A stretch of DNA of 64,000 nucleotides from GCA-016699835 sp964543905 (lineage in GTDB: Bacteria > Planctomycetota > Phycisphaerae > Phycisphaerales > UBA1924). Positions 16,209 to 25,307 of the stretch are shown piece after piece; position 1 is the stretch's first letter; every line of letters begins with the position of its first letter. Made by a program: the position numbers and the translations under genes. Location of the stretch: the NCBI GenBank assembly GCA_964543905.1, contig CAZIZO010000011.1:1-64000 (forward strand), given 5' to 3'. The notes under the pieces are model-generated. The model saw nothing but the letters and a program-made list of their open reading frames with translations, was not told where the DNA came from and did no database searches.

Positions 16209-17501
16209 TCAGTAGGAGATATTGACGAAGGGGTTGGAGCCGGTGACGGCGGAGGGAGCGCTGACGAGGGGGGCGATGGTGTGGGCGGAGCCGGCGGTGC
16301 GGAGGGTGCTCCCGCGGAAGGTGTTGGCGAAGATGAGGGTGGAGGTGGAGAAGTTGAAGAGTTCGATGCCGGCGCCCTGGTTGAGGGAGATGAAGTTCCC
16401 CTGGACGAGGTTGCCGTTGCCGGTGATAAAGATGCCGGCGTCGGAGGAGGCGTCGCCGTTTTCGGCGATGCGGTTGTTGAGGATCTGGCAGTTGTCGGCG
16501 ACGCGGACGCCGAAGTCGGCGTTTCGGGTGATGGTGTTGTCGCGGATGGTGTGAGCGCCCTGGGCGAAGGAGACGATGCCGACGGGGGTGTTGGAGGAGA
16601 CGTTGCAGTGTTCGATGAGGGAGCCGACGCCGCCGAGGAGGACGTCCATGAACACGCCGCTGTTTCGATTGGAGGAGATGGTGGAGCCGGCGAGGCGGCA
16701 GAAGGCGGAGAGGCGGACACCGGCGTTGGAGTTATTGGAGAAGGTGGAGTCGGTGATGGTGCATTCGTTGTCGAACTTGGCGCCGAAGCCGGCGTTGGAA
16801 CGGGAGGTGAGGCCGCGAGCGGTGGAACCGGGGCCGATGACGAAGCCGTCACCGCCTCCGATGTTGTTGTCGGTTCCAACGGCAACGCAGTCGGTGATGG
16901 TGGACCCGCCCGCAATGGAGAAGGCGGCGTTGCGAGCGAACTCGACGGTGGAGGCGGAGACGCGGGACGAGAAGCCGGCGCGGATGCCGATGGTGGTGCC
17001 GCGGACGTAGCAGTTTTCGATGATGCTGCCGCGGCCGGCGTTGATGCCGATGTCGGTGGCGCCGAAGACCTTGACGTTGCGGATGGTGATGCCGGAGGGA
17101 TCGTCGTCGAAGTCGCCGGCGAAGATCCCGGAGCCGGAGGTGGAGGCGATGTTGCCGTTGAGGATGGTGACGTTGTAGGCCTGGGGGAGGGCGTACTGGA
17201 CGTAGACGCCGGTGCGGCCGCCGGAGATGGTGAAGCCGTTGAGGTCGAGGGTCACGTTGGGGGCGGCGATGTAGATGCCATCGCTGGCGCCGGATTGCAC
17301 GATGTTGCGGGTGAGGTAGTAGGAGCCTGGGGAGACGATGATGACGGGCGACGAGATGGGGATGCGAGGTTCGACCTGGTCAAGGGTCTTGTAGGTGGAC
17401 GAGACGGGCCCGGCGGGGGGGGTGAGGGGTCCGGCGAGGGCGGAGAGGTGGACGAACGCGGAGAGGAGCACGGTGGAGAGGGCGGAGGTCAGACGAGGCA
17501 T
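16209..17501 (-). CDS. Secreted right-handed parallel beta-helix protein
   Basis: A 430-residue secreted protein. The signal peptide is 'LSTVLLSAFVHLSALAGP'. The body starts 'SPVIIVSPGSYYLTRNIVQ' and 'APNVTLDLNGFTISGG', the standard opening of NosD/pectate-lyase-like beta-helix proteins. It continues through about ten coils of the type 'GIFITGNGNLVQGNFISLNQGAGIELFN'. The fold binds or cleaves polysaccharide in many families, but no catalytic set is visible, so the activity is unknown. ATG 17501 has AAGGAG upstream. Lies 125 bp ahead of the WGEN/dockerin gene on the same strand, so both may be co-expressed. Confidence 0.8.
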   Translation of the reverse strand: MPRLTSALSTVLLSAFVHLSALAGPLTPPAGPVSSTYKTLDQVEPRIPISSPVIIVSPGSYYLTRNIVQSGASDGIYIAAPNVTLDLNGFTISGGRTGVYVQYALPQAYNVTILNGNIASTSGSGIFAGDFDDDPSGITIRNVKVFGATDIGINAGRGSIIENCYVRGTTIGIRAGFSSRVSASTVEFARNAAFSIAGGSTITDCVAVGTDNNIGGGDGFVIGPGSTARGLTSRSNAGFGAKFDNECTITDSTFSNNSNAGVRLSAFCRLAGSTISSNRNSGVFMDVLLGGVGSLIEHCNVSSNTPVGIVSFAQGAHTIRDNTITRNADFGVRVADNCQILNNRIAENGDASSDAGIFITGNGNLVQGNFISLNQGAGIELFNFSTSTLIFANTFRGSTLRTAGSAHTIAPLVSAPSAVTGSNPFVNISY

Positions 17502-17780
17502 GGAGGGAACTCCTTGGGAGCAAGCCCGAGCGAGGCCGATCGACGAAGCGCGAGGCGTGCTTGGACCGGGAAGAAGCGGGAAGGGAATGGAGCGACTGTC
17601 AAGAAACTGGGATAACAGGAACGAAGGTGAGGAGAGGGGGGGATGTTTCTGGGACGTATGGGATGGATTTCGGTGGATGTGACGGGACGGGCGCGTGAGG
17701 GATGAGCACGGCGCACGATAAAGTTGGGCGAACGAGGCGTGGAGGCGGATGGATGGTCGACGGGGGGATGAGGGCGCGGC

Positions 17781-18380
17781 ATGGAGGCGAACACGAAACC
17801 ACTGGACGAGTTGATGCGTTCGGAGGCGTCGGCGGGGTCGCTGAGCACGAGCGTGCTGCTGCCGTTGATTTATGATGAACTTCGGCAGTTGGCGCATCGA
17901 GCGCTGGCGGGGGAGGCGAATGGGATCACGCTGCACACGACGGCGTTGGTGCATGAGGCGTATGTTCGGCTGGGGGCGGACCCGTCGGCGAAGTGGGAGA
18001 ACAAGAAGCACTACTTCTTTGCGGCGGCGACGGCGATGAGGCGGATTCTGGTGGACCATGCGCGGGCGCGAAAGGCGGCGAAGCGTGGTGGCGGGTTCGG
18101 ACGGATTCCGCTTGAGGATGTAGAGATCGAGGCGGGGAAGACCCCGATGGACTGGCTGGCGCTGGATTCGGCGTTGGAGGCGCTCGAGGCACAGGACGCG
18201 GACCTGGCGAGGCTCGTGGGGCTGAGGTATTTCGCGGGGCTTTCGGTGGAGCAGGCGGCGGCGGCGCTGGGGAGTTCGGCGAGCACGCTGGCGCGGGAGT
18301 GGCGTGTGGCGAGGGCCTTTTTGGAGCGGCACATTCGTGAGGCGGCGGCGCGAGAGGAGGAGGGAGGAGGGACGAGATGA
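17781..18380 (+). CDS. ECF-type RNA polymerase sigma factor (TIGR02999-like)
   Basis: A 199-residue sigma factor. Region 2 is 'PLIYDELRQLAHRALAGE...HTTALVHEAYVRL' with 'WENKKHYFFAAATAMRRILVDHARARKAAKRGG', diagnostic of the planctomycete/acidobacterial group also called SigECF. Region 4 is 'LVGLRYFAGLSVEQAAAALGSSASTLAREWRVARAFL', a helix-turn-helix. There is no anti-sigma gene. Instead, its stop overlaps the start of a Ser/Thr kinase (ATGA at 18377-18380), a known arrangement in this group, which suggests control by phosphorylation. ATG 17781 is the first Met of the frame. Confidence 0.9.
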   Translation: MEANTKPLDELMRSEASAGSLSTSVLLPLIYDELRQLAHRALAGEANGITLHTTALVHEAYVRLGADPSAKWENKKHYFFAAATAMRRILVDHARARKAAKRGGGFGRIPLEDVEIEAGKTPMDWLALDSALEALEAQDADLARLVGLRYFAGLSVEQAAAALGSSASTLAREWRVARAFLERHIREAAAREEEGGGTR

Positions 18381-21169
18381 CGATGACGCCGCAGCAATGG
18401 AACCGGGTGAAGACGATCGTGATGGAGGCGATGGACCTCAAGCCGATGGATCGGGCGGGGTATGTGGCGCGAGCGTGCGAGGGGGATACGAAGGTTTGGC
18501 GAGAAGCGGATTCGCTGCTGAGGGCGGATGAGGGGAGCGTGCTCCCGCCGCCGGAGGATGGGGGGGGTGTGGCGACGTTGCCTGAGGCGGGCGGGTCGAT
18601 GCTGGTGGGGCGTCGGGTGGGTCGGTATCGGATCACGCGGCTGATCGGGATGGGTGGGATGGGGGCGGTGTATGAGGCGACGCGGGAGGATCTGGCGCGT
18701 CCGGTGGCGCTGAAGGTGATGCGAGCGGGGCTGGTGTCGTCGGCGGCGACGGCGCGGTTTCAGCGCGAGGCGAAGATGCTGTCGCGGCTGGAGCACCCCG
18801 GGATTGCGAGGATCTATGACTCCGGGATGCACGAGTCGGAACTGGGACCGATTCCATACTTTGCGATGGAGTTGATCCCGGAGGGGGTGCCGCTGACGGA
18901 ATATGCGAGAGCGCAGGGGCTGTCGATCCGGGAGCGTGTGGCGATGTTCGTGGGGGTGTGCGACGCGGTGCATCATGGACACCAGCGTGGGGTGATCCAT
19001 CGGGACCTGAAGCCATCGAACATCTTGGTGTCGGGGTCGGCACGGGTGGGCGCGACTCGTGGCGTGGGCGAGGGAGGAGACTCGACGACGACGCTGCTGA
19101 CGGAGGTGGTGGCGAAGGTGATCGACTTTGGGATCGCAAGATCGACGGACGCGGACATGACGCTGGCGAGTTTTGAATCGTCGCCGAGCGCGATGGCGGG
19201 GACGCTGGCGTACATGTCGCCCGAGCAGTGCGCGTTCGATCCGGCGGACCTGGACACGATGTCGGACGTGTATGGGCTGGGGGTGGTGCTGTATGAGTTG
19301 TTGGTGGGGCGGCTGCCGTACGAGGTGGGGGGCTTGACGTTGCCGAGGGCGATCGAGGTGATCCAGGGGACGGCGGCGGCGAGGCCGAGCCAGATCGAGC
19401 CGAGGCTGGGGGGCGACTTGAGCGTGATCCTGCTGAAGTGCCTGGCGAAGGAGCGGGAGCAGCGGTACACCTCGGCGTCGGAACTGGGGGCGGACCTGAG
19501 GCGCTGGCTGGCGGACCTGCCGATCGCGGCGAGGCCGGCGAGCCGGATGTATGCGGTGCGGCTGTTCGCCAAGCGAAACCGACCGCTGGTGGTGGCCTCG
19601 GGGGTGGCGGTGGTGGCGGTGATGATGGGCCTCGTGGGAACGAGCGTGGCGCTGTATCGGGCGGTGCGTGAACGGGACCGGGCGCAGCGGGTGGCGGGGT
19701 TTCTGCAAGAGGTTCTGCGATCGACGTCGGCACCGATGGTGGGGTCGCGCTACCGGGATGCGGAGATCAGCCCGATCACGGCGAGGAGCACGACGATCGC
19801 GTCGAGGCCCGCGGCGTGGAGCCGGGCGGACAGCGTTCGGGACGTGGTGGAGCGAGCGAGGGCGAGCCTGCGCGGTGGGGCGCTTGGGGATGCGCGACTC
19901 GCGAGCGAACTGCGCATGCTGACGCTCCAACTGTTGATCACGCAGTTGGGGACGAGCGAGCAGAACCGAGAGTTGATGGAGAACGGGCCGAGGGAGGTTC
20001 GAGAGGCGGCGGGGGTGATTGGGGCGACGCACCCGAGCGTGCTGGGGACGACGCTGATGCTGAGCAGCATGATGGCGGGGACGGAGGAGGCGTCGTCGCT
20101 GGTGCGAGAGGCGTACGCCTCGGCGAAGCGGGAGTTGGGGACGGGGGACGCGCGAACGCTGGAGGTCGGGCGGCAACTCATCTCGCTGCTGCGGCGCGAC
20201 GAGGACGCGGCGGAACGGCGCCGGGTGGCCGAGGAGTTGGTGCGGCACGCGCGGGAGGCGCATGGGGAGCGATCACGAGTGACGCAGGCGTGCCGATTGC
20301 AGGCGGCGGGGGCGACGATCGCGGATGGGGGTGTGGAGTCGGCGGCGGGTGTCGGGCGGGCGGTGATGATGGAGTTAGGACCGGGCGTGGACGAGACGGA
20401 TGACCTGATGCGGACGGCGATGGAGTTGAGCCTGGTGGACGTGCCGCGAGTTCCGGCGACGAGGGAGAACCTGTCGCACATCGCGGAGGTGCAGGAGAAG
20501 ATCCTGCGCGGGGTGCGTGTGCGATCGGGGGGGGATGCGAGGGCGACGTTCGATGCGGCGACGGCGCTGGTGAGGACGTTGGTGCAGATGGGCGAGTTTG
20601 ATCGCGCGGCGGGGGTGATGCGCGACGTGGCGGAGGAGTCGCGGCGCGGCTTTGGAGCGACCTTCCATGTGACGTCGAAGAGCGAGAGCCGCGTGGCGCG
20701 GTTGCTGGTGTGGGGGCGTGGGGACCTGGATGAGGCGCTGCGCTGGGCGGAGACGGCCTCGACGAACAGCGTGGCGGGGTCGGGTTCGCCCGGTGGAGAT
20801 TACGAGGTCTTCGACCGGGCGACGGTGTATGACGTTCGGCGTGCGCGTGGCGAAGCGGCGGCGGCGCTGGAGGGGATCGATCGGCTGATTCGTGAGTATC
20901 AAGCCTCGTCGGGCGGGCATCTCTCGTGGTTCGGCGGGTATCTGCATGGAATCGCCGCGGAGTGTTTGGAGGCGTTGGGGCGCACGGACGCCGCGCGGGA
21001 GCGGTGGGCGACGGCGCTGCGGGAGGCGGAGGAGGAGTGGGCGCCGGGCGATGTGCTCCGGATCGTGGTGGAGCGGGGTGCGGCGTTGTTCTTGGAGAAA
21101 CACGGGCCTGAAGAGAGAGCGCGGGACGTATCGGCGAGCCTGTCGCGGCAGTACCTTGGACCTCGGTGA
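18377..21169 (+). CDS. Membrane-anchored Ser/Thr protein kinase (Hanks type) with helical sensor domain
   Basis: A 930-residue protein. A short N-terminal region that may bind the sigma factor is followed by a complete kinase domain: glycine loop 'GMGGMG' (91-96), Lys113 in 'ALKVM', 'HRDLKPSN' (208-215), Asp250 in 'DFG', and 'SPEQC' in the activation segment. A single membrane segment spans about 404-427. The 500-residue C-terminal part is helical and tetratricopeptide-like, presumably extracytoplasmic sensing. Between HRD and DFG is an insert rich in Gly/Thr (219-244). It overlaps the sigma factor gene by four bases (ATGA), so the two are translationally coupled and probably one signalling unit. 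Confidence 0.9.
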   Translation: MTMTPQQWNRVKTIVMEAMDLKPMDRAGYVARACEGDTKVWREADSLLRADEGSVLPPPEDGGGVATLPEAGGSMLVGRRVGRYRITRLIGMGGMGAVYEATREDLARPVALKVMRAGLVSSAATARFQREAKMLSRLEHPGIARIYDSGMHESELGPIPYFAMELIPEGVPLTEYARAQGLSIRERVAMFVGVCDAVHHGHQRGVIHRDLKPSNILVSGSARVGATRGVGEGGDSTTTLLTEVVAKVIDFGIARSTDADMTLASFESSPSAMAGTLAYMSPEQCAFDPADLDTMSDVYGLGVVLYELLVGRLPYEVGGLTLPRAIEVIQGTAAARPSQIEPRLGGDLSVILLKCLAKEREQRYTSASELGADLRRWLADLPIAARPASRMYAVRLFAKRNRPLVVASGVAVVAVMMGLVGTSVALYRAVRERDRAQRVAGFLQEVLRSTSAPMVGSRYRDAEISPITARSTTIASRPAAWSRADSVRDVVERARASLRGGALGDARLASELRMLTLQLLITQLGTSEQNRELMENGPREVREAAGVIGATHPSVLGTTLMLSSMMAGTEEASSLVREAYASAKRELGTGDARTLEVGRQLISLLRRDEDAAERRRVAEELVRHAREAHGERSRVTQACRLQAAGATIADGGVESAAGVGRAVMMELGPGVDETDDLMRTAMELSLVDVPRVPATRENLSHIAEVQEKILRGVRVRSGGDARATFDAATALVRTLVQMGEFDRAAGVMRDVAEESRRGFGATFHVTSKSESRVARLLVWGRGDLDEALRWAETASTNSVAGSGSPGGDYEVFDRATVYDVRRARGEAAAALEGIDRLIREYQASSGGHLSWFGGYLHGIAAECLEALGRTDAARERWATALREAEEEWAPGDVLRIVVERGAALFLEKHGPEERARDVSASLSRQYLGPR

Positions 21170-21183
21170 GCGAGGGCGCGGGC

Positions 21184-21996
21184 TCAGGCCTGTCGAGCGA
21201 CGATGCAGGCGATCCAGTTGAGGGGTAACTCGCGCGGCGAGGCGAGGGGCTGGGGCGACTGGTTGGGCGCGAGGGCGATCGTGGTGTGGAGGCGGATCTC
21301 GCCGAAGCCGGCGTGCTGGAGTGCGGCGTGGAGTTCGTCGAAGGTCCACAGTCGCCAGCGATAGACGAAGGCGCGATCGAAGCGGGTTTGGCCCGCGTCG
21401 TCGTGGATGACAAAGGAGATGGAGTTCTGGACCATGCGTGAGGCGGGGTCGGCGTGCTCGTGACGCCAGGTGTAGTCGATGCGGGCGCCGGAGCGGGCGG
21501 TGTGGGTGCGGTGGAGGATGGTGGGCTCGAAGGCTTCGGGCCCGCCGTAGAGGTCGAAGACGAGGACACCACCGCCGAAGCCGAGATTCCCGAGGGCGAG
21601 GCGTCGGTGGCAGTGGGAGAAATAGAGGGAGAGGTCGGCGGGGTGGTGGATTTCGCCGATGGAAAAGTTACCGATATAAATGACGTCGGCGTCCTCGGTG
21701 AGGTCGGGCTGGGCGCGGATGCAATCGGTGTGGAGGAACTGGATGCCGTCGGCGGCGCCTTCGGCGGCGGCGAGTTGGCGGGCCTTCTCGAGGGTGGGTT
21801 GGTCGAGGTCGGCGGCGAGGGATCGCCAGAGTTCGCCGCGTCGGAGGCCTTCGGTGACCCAGCGACGGGAGACGGCGGCGGTGCCACAGAAATCCTCGCG
21901 GAGGACGGTGGGACGTTGGGCGTGGACCTTTTCGAGGAACGTGACGATGGTTCGAGGAGATTGGACGCAGAGTTCGTAGAGGTCGTGGCGGTCCAT
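21184..21996 (-). CDS. Class I SAM-dependent methyltransferase, substrate unknown
   Basis: A 270-residue cytoplasmic protein. The opening 'VLREDFCGTAAVSRRWV' is the motif I of a methyltransferase family with an 'EDFCGT' loop in place of the usual glycine-rich one. 'AADLDQPTLEKAR' supplies the acidic ribose-binding residue, and 'ADVIYIGNFSIGEI' is the motif IV-like strand. The C-terminal half carries 'YTWRHEHADPASRMVQNSISFVI', typical of small-molecule methyltransferases. Substrate unknown. Its start lies 21 bp from the gltX stop, on the same strand, so it is probably the second gene of that unit. Confidence 0.75.
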   Translation of the reverse strand: MDRHDLYELCVQSPRTIVTFLEKVHAQRPTVLREDFCGTAAVSRRWVTEGLRRGELWRSLAADLDQPTLEKARQLAAAEGAADGIQFLHTDCIRAQPDLTEDADVIYIGNFSIGEIHHPADLSLYFSHCHRRLALGNLGFGGGVLVFDLYGGPEAFEPTILHRTHTARSGARIDYTWRHEHADPASRMVQNSISFVIHDDAGQTRFDRAFVYRWRLWTFDELHAALQHAGFGEIRLHTTIALAPNQSPQPLASPRELPLNWIACIVARQA

Positions 21997-22017
21997 GATC
22001 GCGGGCAGGAAGGGGGA

Positions 22018-23766
22018 TCAGGAGGTGAACTGGGCAAGGCAGCGATCGATGCGGGCAAGGGTGGTCCCGTGCCCGAGGACGGCGAGGGTCTCGCCGAGGG
22101 GCGGGCTGACGGCGGAGCCGGTGATGGCGACGCGGATGGGCTGGGCAACGTTGCCCATGCCGGCGTAGTGCTGCGCGGCGTGTTCGAGGACGGCGTGGAT
22201 GTGCTCGGGATCAAAGGTGTCGAGCGCGGCGAGGCGGGCGCGGATGTCGCGGAGAACGTTCAGGCCGGCGTGGCTGTTGGAGGTAAGGTATTTCGCGACG
22301 GCGGCGGGGTCGAAGGGGTAGTTGGGGTCGAGGGTGAGGAAGGCACAAGCGCGAACGGCATCACGGAAGGTTTTGGCGCGCGGCTTGACGGCGCGGGCGA
22401 GCCAGAGCCAACGGTGGGCTGTCGCCGACCCCGAGGGCTTGTCGGTGGGTGCATGGGGTTCGAGGGCGGCGGCGAACGCAGGCTCAACGTCGTGGCACCA
22501 GGCTCGCCAGCGGGTGACGAACTGGTCTTCGGGCATGGCGGCGATGGTGTCGGCGTTGAAGGAGAGCAGTTTGGTGCGATCGAACTTGGCGTTGGTGCGG
22601 CCGATGCGTTCGATGGAGAAGTGCTGGGAGAGGAAAGCCTTGTCGAACTTTTCGAGGTCTTTGCCGTCGGGCGTCTTCAGGCCCGGATTCCAGCCGAGGA
22701 GGGAGAGGAAGTTGCAGATGGCCTCGGGGGTGTAGCCGGCTTCGCGGAAGTCGGAGACCTGGATTTCGGGGAGGGGAATTTTGAAATGGCGAGCGATGGC
22801 GGCGGCGAGGTCGAGGCTGTCGTTCTCGGCGGCGAGGAACGCCGCGAGTTCGTTGGCGTTCACGCGGAGTTGATCCGCGAGGCTCACCGGCGGGACGCCG
22901 GTGGCACCATGCTTACTCAGGAAGTCCTTGAGCGCTTTGCGGGCGGCCTTGGCCTTGTCGCGTTTGCCCATCTTGGTGCCGTCCATGTTGAAGATGAGGG
23001 GCATGTGCCCGAACTGGGGCGGGGTGTAGCCGAAGGCGCGGTAGAGGGCGATCTGGCGTGGGGTGTTGCTGAGGTGTTCCTGGGCGCGGAGGACGTGGGT
23101 GATGCCCATGGCGTGGTCGTCGACGACGACGGCGAAGTTGTACATGGGGAAGCCGTCGCGGCGTCGAATGATGAAGTCGTCGATCTCGCCCGGGGCGATC
23201 TTGACGTCGCCCAAGACTTGGTCGGTGAAGGCGATCTCTTCGGGGAGGGAGAAGAAGCGGATGACGTGGGGCTCGCCGGCCTCGATGAGGCGGAGGCGGT
23301 CCTTGATGTCCTTGACCTTTTCGTAACTCGCGCGGCTGTAGCGGTAGTTGGCCTTGGCGTCCTTGGCGCGTTGCTTTTCGGCGGCGAGTTCGTCTTCGGT
23401 CTCGAAGGCGGGGTAGGCACGTCCCTGCTCGACGAGGCGCATGATGTGCTCGTGGTAGATGGTGAGGCGTTGGGCCTGGAAGAAGGGGCCGACGCCGCGG
23501 GGGTCGCCCCCGAGGGTGCGTGAGCCCGAAGGCCGCTCGGGCCCCTCGTCCCACTCGATGCCGAGCCAGGCGAGGTCTTCCATGATGCCGCGGGCGGATT
23601 CGTCGCTGGAGCGAGCGGCGTCGGTGTCCTCGATGCGGAGGAGGAAGTGCCCGCCCATGCGCTTGGCGAAGGCCCAGCAGAAGAGGGCGGTGCGGGCGCC
23701 GCCGATGTGGAGGTGGCCTGTGGGGCTAGGGGCGAAGCGGGTGATGACGGGGGGAGTGGAGGGCAT
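22018..23766 (-). CDS. gltX: Glutamyl-tRNA synthetase (GluRS)
   Basis: A 582-residue class I aminoacyl-tRNA synthetase charging tRNA-Glu, or tRNA-Gln in a transamidation pathway. The HIGH motif appears as 'FAPSPTGHLHIGGARTA' (11-27), followed by 'RIEDTDAARS'. The KMSKS loop is 'TKMGKRDKA'. 'AICNFLSLLGWNPG' begins the anticodon-binding half. About 75 residues rich in Ala/Lys/Asp sit between KMGKRD and that segment, longer than in typical bacterial GluRS. They include 'TGVPPVS', encoded by a perfect palindrome at 22885-22903. ATG 23766 is chosen by homology; the frame is open to 23859. Confidence 0.9.
   Translation of the reverse strand: MPSTPPVITRFAPSPTGHLHIGGARTALFCWAFAKRMGGHFLLRIEDTDAARSSDESARGIMEDLAWLGIEWDEGPERPSGSRTLGGDPRGVGPFFQAQRLTIYHEHIMRLVEQGRAYPAFETEDELAAEKQRAKDAKANYRYSRASYEKVKDIKDRLRLIEAGEPHVIRFFSLPEEIAFTDQVLGDVKIAPGEIDDFIIRRRDGFPMYNFAVVVDDHAMGITHVLRAQEHLSNTPRQIALYRAFGYTPPQFGHMPLIFNMDGTKMGKRDKAKAARKALKDFLSKHGATGVPPVSLADQLRVNANELAAFLAAENDSLDLAAAIARHFKIPLPEIQVSDFREAGYTPEAICNFLSLLGWNPGLKTPDGKDLEKFDKAFLSQHFSIERIGRTNAKFDRTKLLSFNADTIAAMPEDQFVTRWRAWCHDVEPAFAAALEPHAPTDKPSGSATAHRWLWLARAVKPRAKTFRDAVRACAFLTLDPNYPFDPAAVAKYLTSNSHAGLNVLRDIRARLAALDTFDPEHIHAVLEHAAQHYAGMGNVAQPIRVAITGSAVSPPLGETLAVLGHGTTLARIDRCLAQFTS
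22885..22903. repeat. Palindrome CACCGGCG-GGA-CGCCGGTG inside gltX
   Basis: A perfect 8-bp inverted repeat with a three-base loop inside the coding sequence, translated as part of 'TGVPPVS'. It resembles an extragenic palindromic repeat that I associate with planctomycete genomes; that association is from memory and unchecked. No other copy was seen in this window. Confidence 0.5.
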
Positions 23767-23864
23767 GAGGGACAACGGTAGCGGGGCGGTTCGCGGGTGG
23801 GAGAGGGGCGGTTCGTGTAACTTGGTCTTGTGGGCGGCGAAGAAGACGATCACGAGCAAAGGGC

Positions 23865-25217
23865 ATGGACATGACCGAGGACGCGCAACGTGGGGGAGAG
23901 GTCTTGGTCGAGCGGTTACCCGTCAGCGAGCACGAGCGGGTCGGCGCGGTGGACGTGCTGCGTGGCGTCGCGGTCCTCGGCATCCTGATGATGAACATCA
24001 CGGCCTTTGGGCTGCCCAGCGCGGCGTATGTCAACCCGATGATGGAGGCGCTCGAGCCCTACGTGGGTGCGTTTGAGGGCGTGACCAAGGGCGTGTGGAT
24101 GGGCATCCATCTGCTGTTCGATCTGAAGATGATGACGATCTTCTCGATGCTCTTTGGCGCCGGACTGGTCTTGCAGGGGGAGCGGTTTGAGGCGAGCGGT
24201 CGTCGTGGGTTTGCCGGCGTGTACTATCGACGCCTCGCGTGGCTGTTCGTCATCGGCATGCTCCACGCGTACTTCGTCTGGTACGGCGACATCCTGGTCG
24301 GGTATGCGATCTGCGGGTTGCTGCTGTATCCCATTCGGAAGTTGCGTGCGGGGTGGCTCATCGCCCTGGGCGTCGTGGTGACGCTTGCGGCGCTCCCGAT
24401 CTGGACGGGCTTGGGCTTTGCGTTGCAGTTCCTCAAGGAGGCGGCGGCGGAGGCCCAGGCGATCCTGGACAAGGGAGGGACGTTGAGTGCCGAGCAACAG
24501 GGAATGCTCGACGGATGGCGCGAGGCCCAGGCGGACATGAACCCCACGGGCGAGAAACTGTCGCAGGAGATTGCGACGATGCGGGGCTCGTGGGTGGAGT
24601 CGTTTCGACAGAATGCCAAGCAATCGTTGTTCATGCAGACGTTCCTGTTCGGGCTGATCACGTTGTGGCGAGGGCTGGGCGCGATGCTCATCGGGATGGG
24701 GCTGATGAAGTTGGGGGTATTTGCAGCGGCGAGGTCGAAGCGGTTTTATGGAGTGCTCGCGGCGTTGGGATATGGGATTGGGCTTCCGATCGTGTGGCAC
24801 GGTGGAACCCAACTGATCGCAAACGGGTTCGACATGGTGTATATCTACAAGGTGGGCTGGCACTTCAACTATGTCGGCAGCCTGCTCGTGGCGCTGGGAC
24901 ATGTTGGAGCGGTGATGCTGATCGTGAAGTCCGGGAGGCTGGCGTGGGTGGCGTCACGGCTGGCCGCTGTGGGGCGCATGCCCCTGACGAACTACCTCGC
25001 GCAGTCGGTGCTGTGCACGTTCATCTTCTGGGGATGGGGGCTGGGGCTGTACGCGAAGGTGCCGTTGCCGATGATGGTGCTGGTGGTGCTGGGTGTGTGG
25101 GTGATGCAACTGCTGTGGAGCCCGTGGTGGATGGCACGCCACCGATTTGGCCCCGCGGAGTGGGTGTGGCGAAGTCTGACCTATTGGAAGCGGCAGCCGA
25201 TGGCGCGTGGGGCGTAG
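23865..25217 (+). CDS. DUF418 (YeiB-family) integral membrane protein
   Basis: A 450-residue polytopic membrane protein. The N-terminal 'RVGAVDVLRGVAVLGILMMNI' is the DUF418/YeiB hallmark. The later 'LAAVGRMPLTNYLAQSVLCTFIF' and 'VMQLLWSPWWMARHRFGPAEWVWRSLTY' are the conserved C-terminal segments. I count about nine to ten membrane helices, with a polar loop at 195-260. The family is widespread and its transport or acyl-transfer role is unproven. ATG 23871, six bases further in, has the better-spaced AAAGGG and may be the true start. Divergent from gltX and followed by a tRNA gene. Confidence 0.85.
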   Translation: MDMTEDAQRGGEVLVERLPVSEHERVGAVDVLRGVAVLGILMMNITAFGLPSAAYVNPMMEALEPYVGAFEGVTKGVWMGIHLLFDLKMMTIFSMLFGAGLVLQGERFEASGRRGFAGVYYRRLAWLFVIGMLHAYFVWYGDILVGYAICGLLLYPIRKLRAGWLIALGVVVTLAALPIWTGLGFALQFLKEAAAEAQAILDKGGTLSAEQQGMLDGWREAQADMNPTGEKLSQEIATMRGSWVESFRQNAKQSLFMQTFLFGLITLWRGLGAMLIGMGLMKLGVFAAARSKRFYGVLAALGYGIGLPIVWHGGTQLIANGFDMVYIYKVGWHFNYVGSLLVALGHVGAVMLIVKSGRLAWVASRLAAVGRMPLTNYLAQSVLCTFIFWGWGLGLYAKVPLPMMVLVVLGVWVMQLLWSPWWMARHRFGPAEWVWRSLTYWKRQPMARGA

Positions 25218-25227
25218 GATTAGGCGT

Positions 25228-25301
25228 GCCCCTGTAGCTCAGTTGGATAGAGCGGCGCTTTCCTAAAGCGCAGGTCGCGCGTTCGAATCGCGCCGGGGGT
25301 G
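25228..25301 (+). tRNA. tRNA-Arg (anticodon CCT)
   Basis: A complete cloverleaf of 74 bases: acceptor GCCCCTG with CGGGGGT, D arm GCTC/GAGC, anticodon stem GCGCT/AGCGC with loop TTCCTAA (anticodon CCT), and T arm GCGCG/CGCGC with TTCGAAT. The CCA end is not encoded. It reads AGG codons. Confidence 0.97.
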
Positions 25302-25307
25302 CTTGGA

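Noticed and set aside
16209..18332. A 707-residue extension of the beta-helix protein
   Set aside because: The first 277 residues are Arg/Pro/Ser-rich shadow of the sigma factor gene; the signal peptide starts at residue 278.
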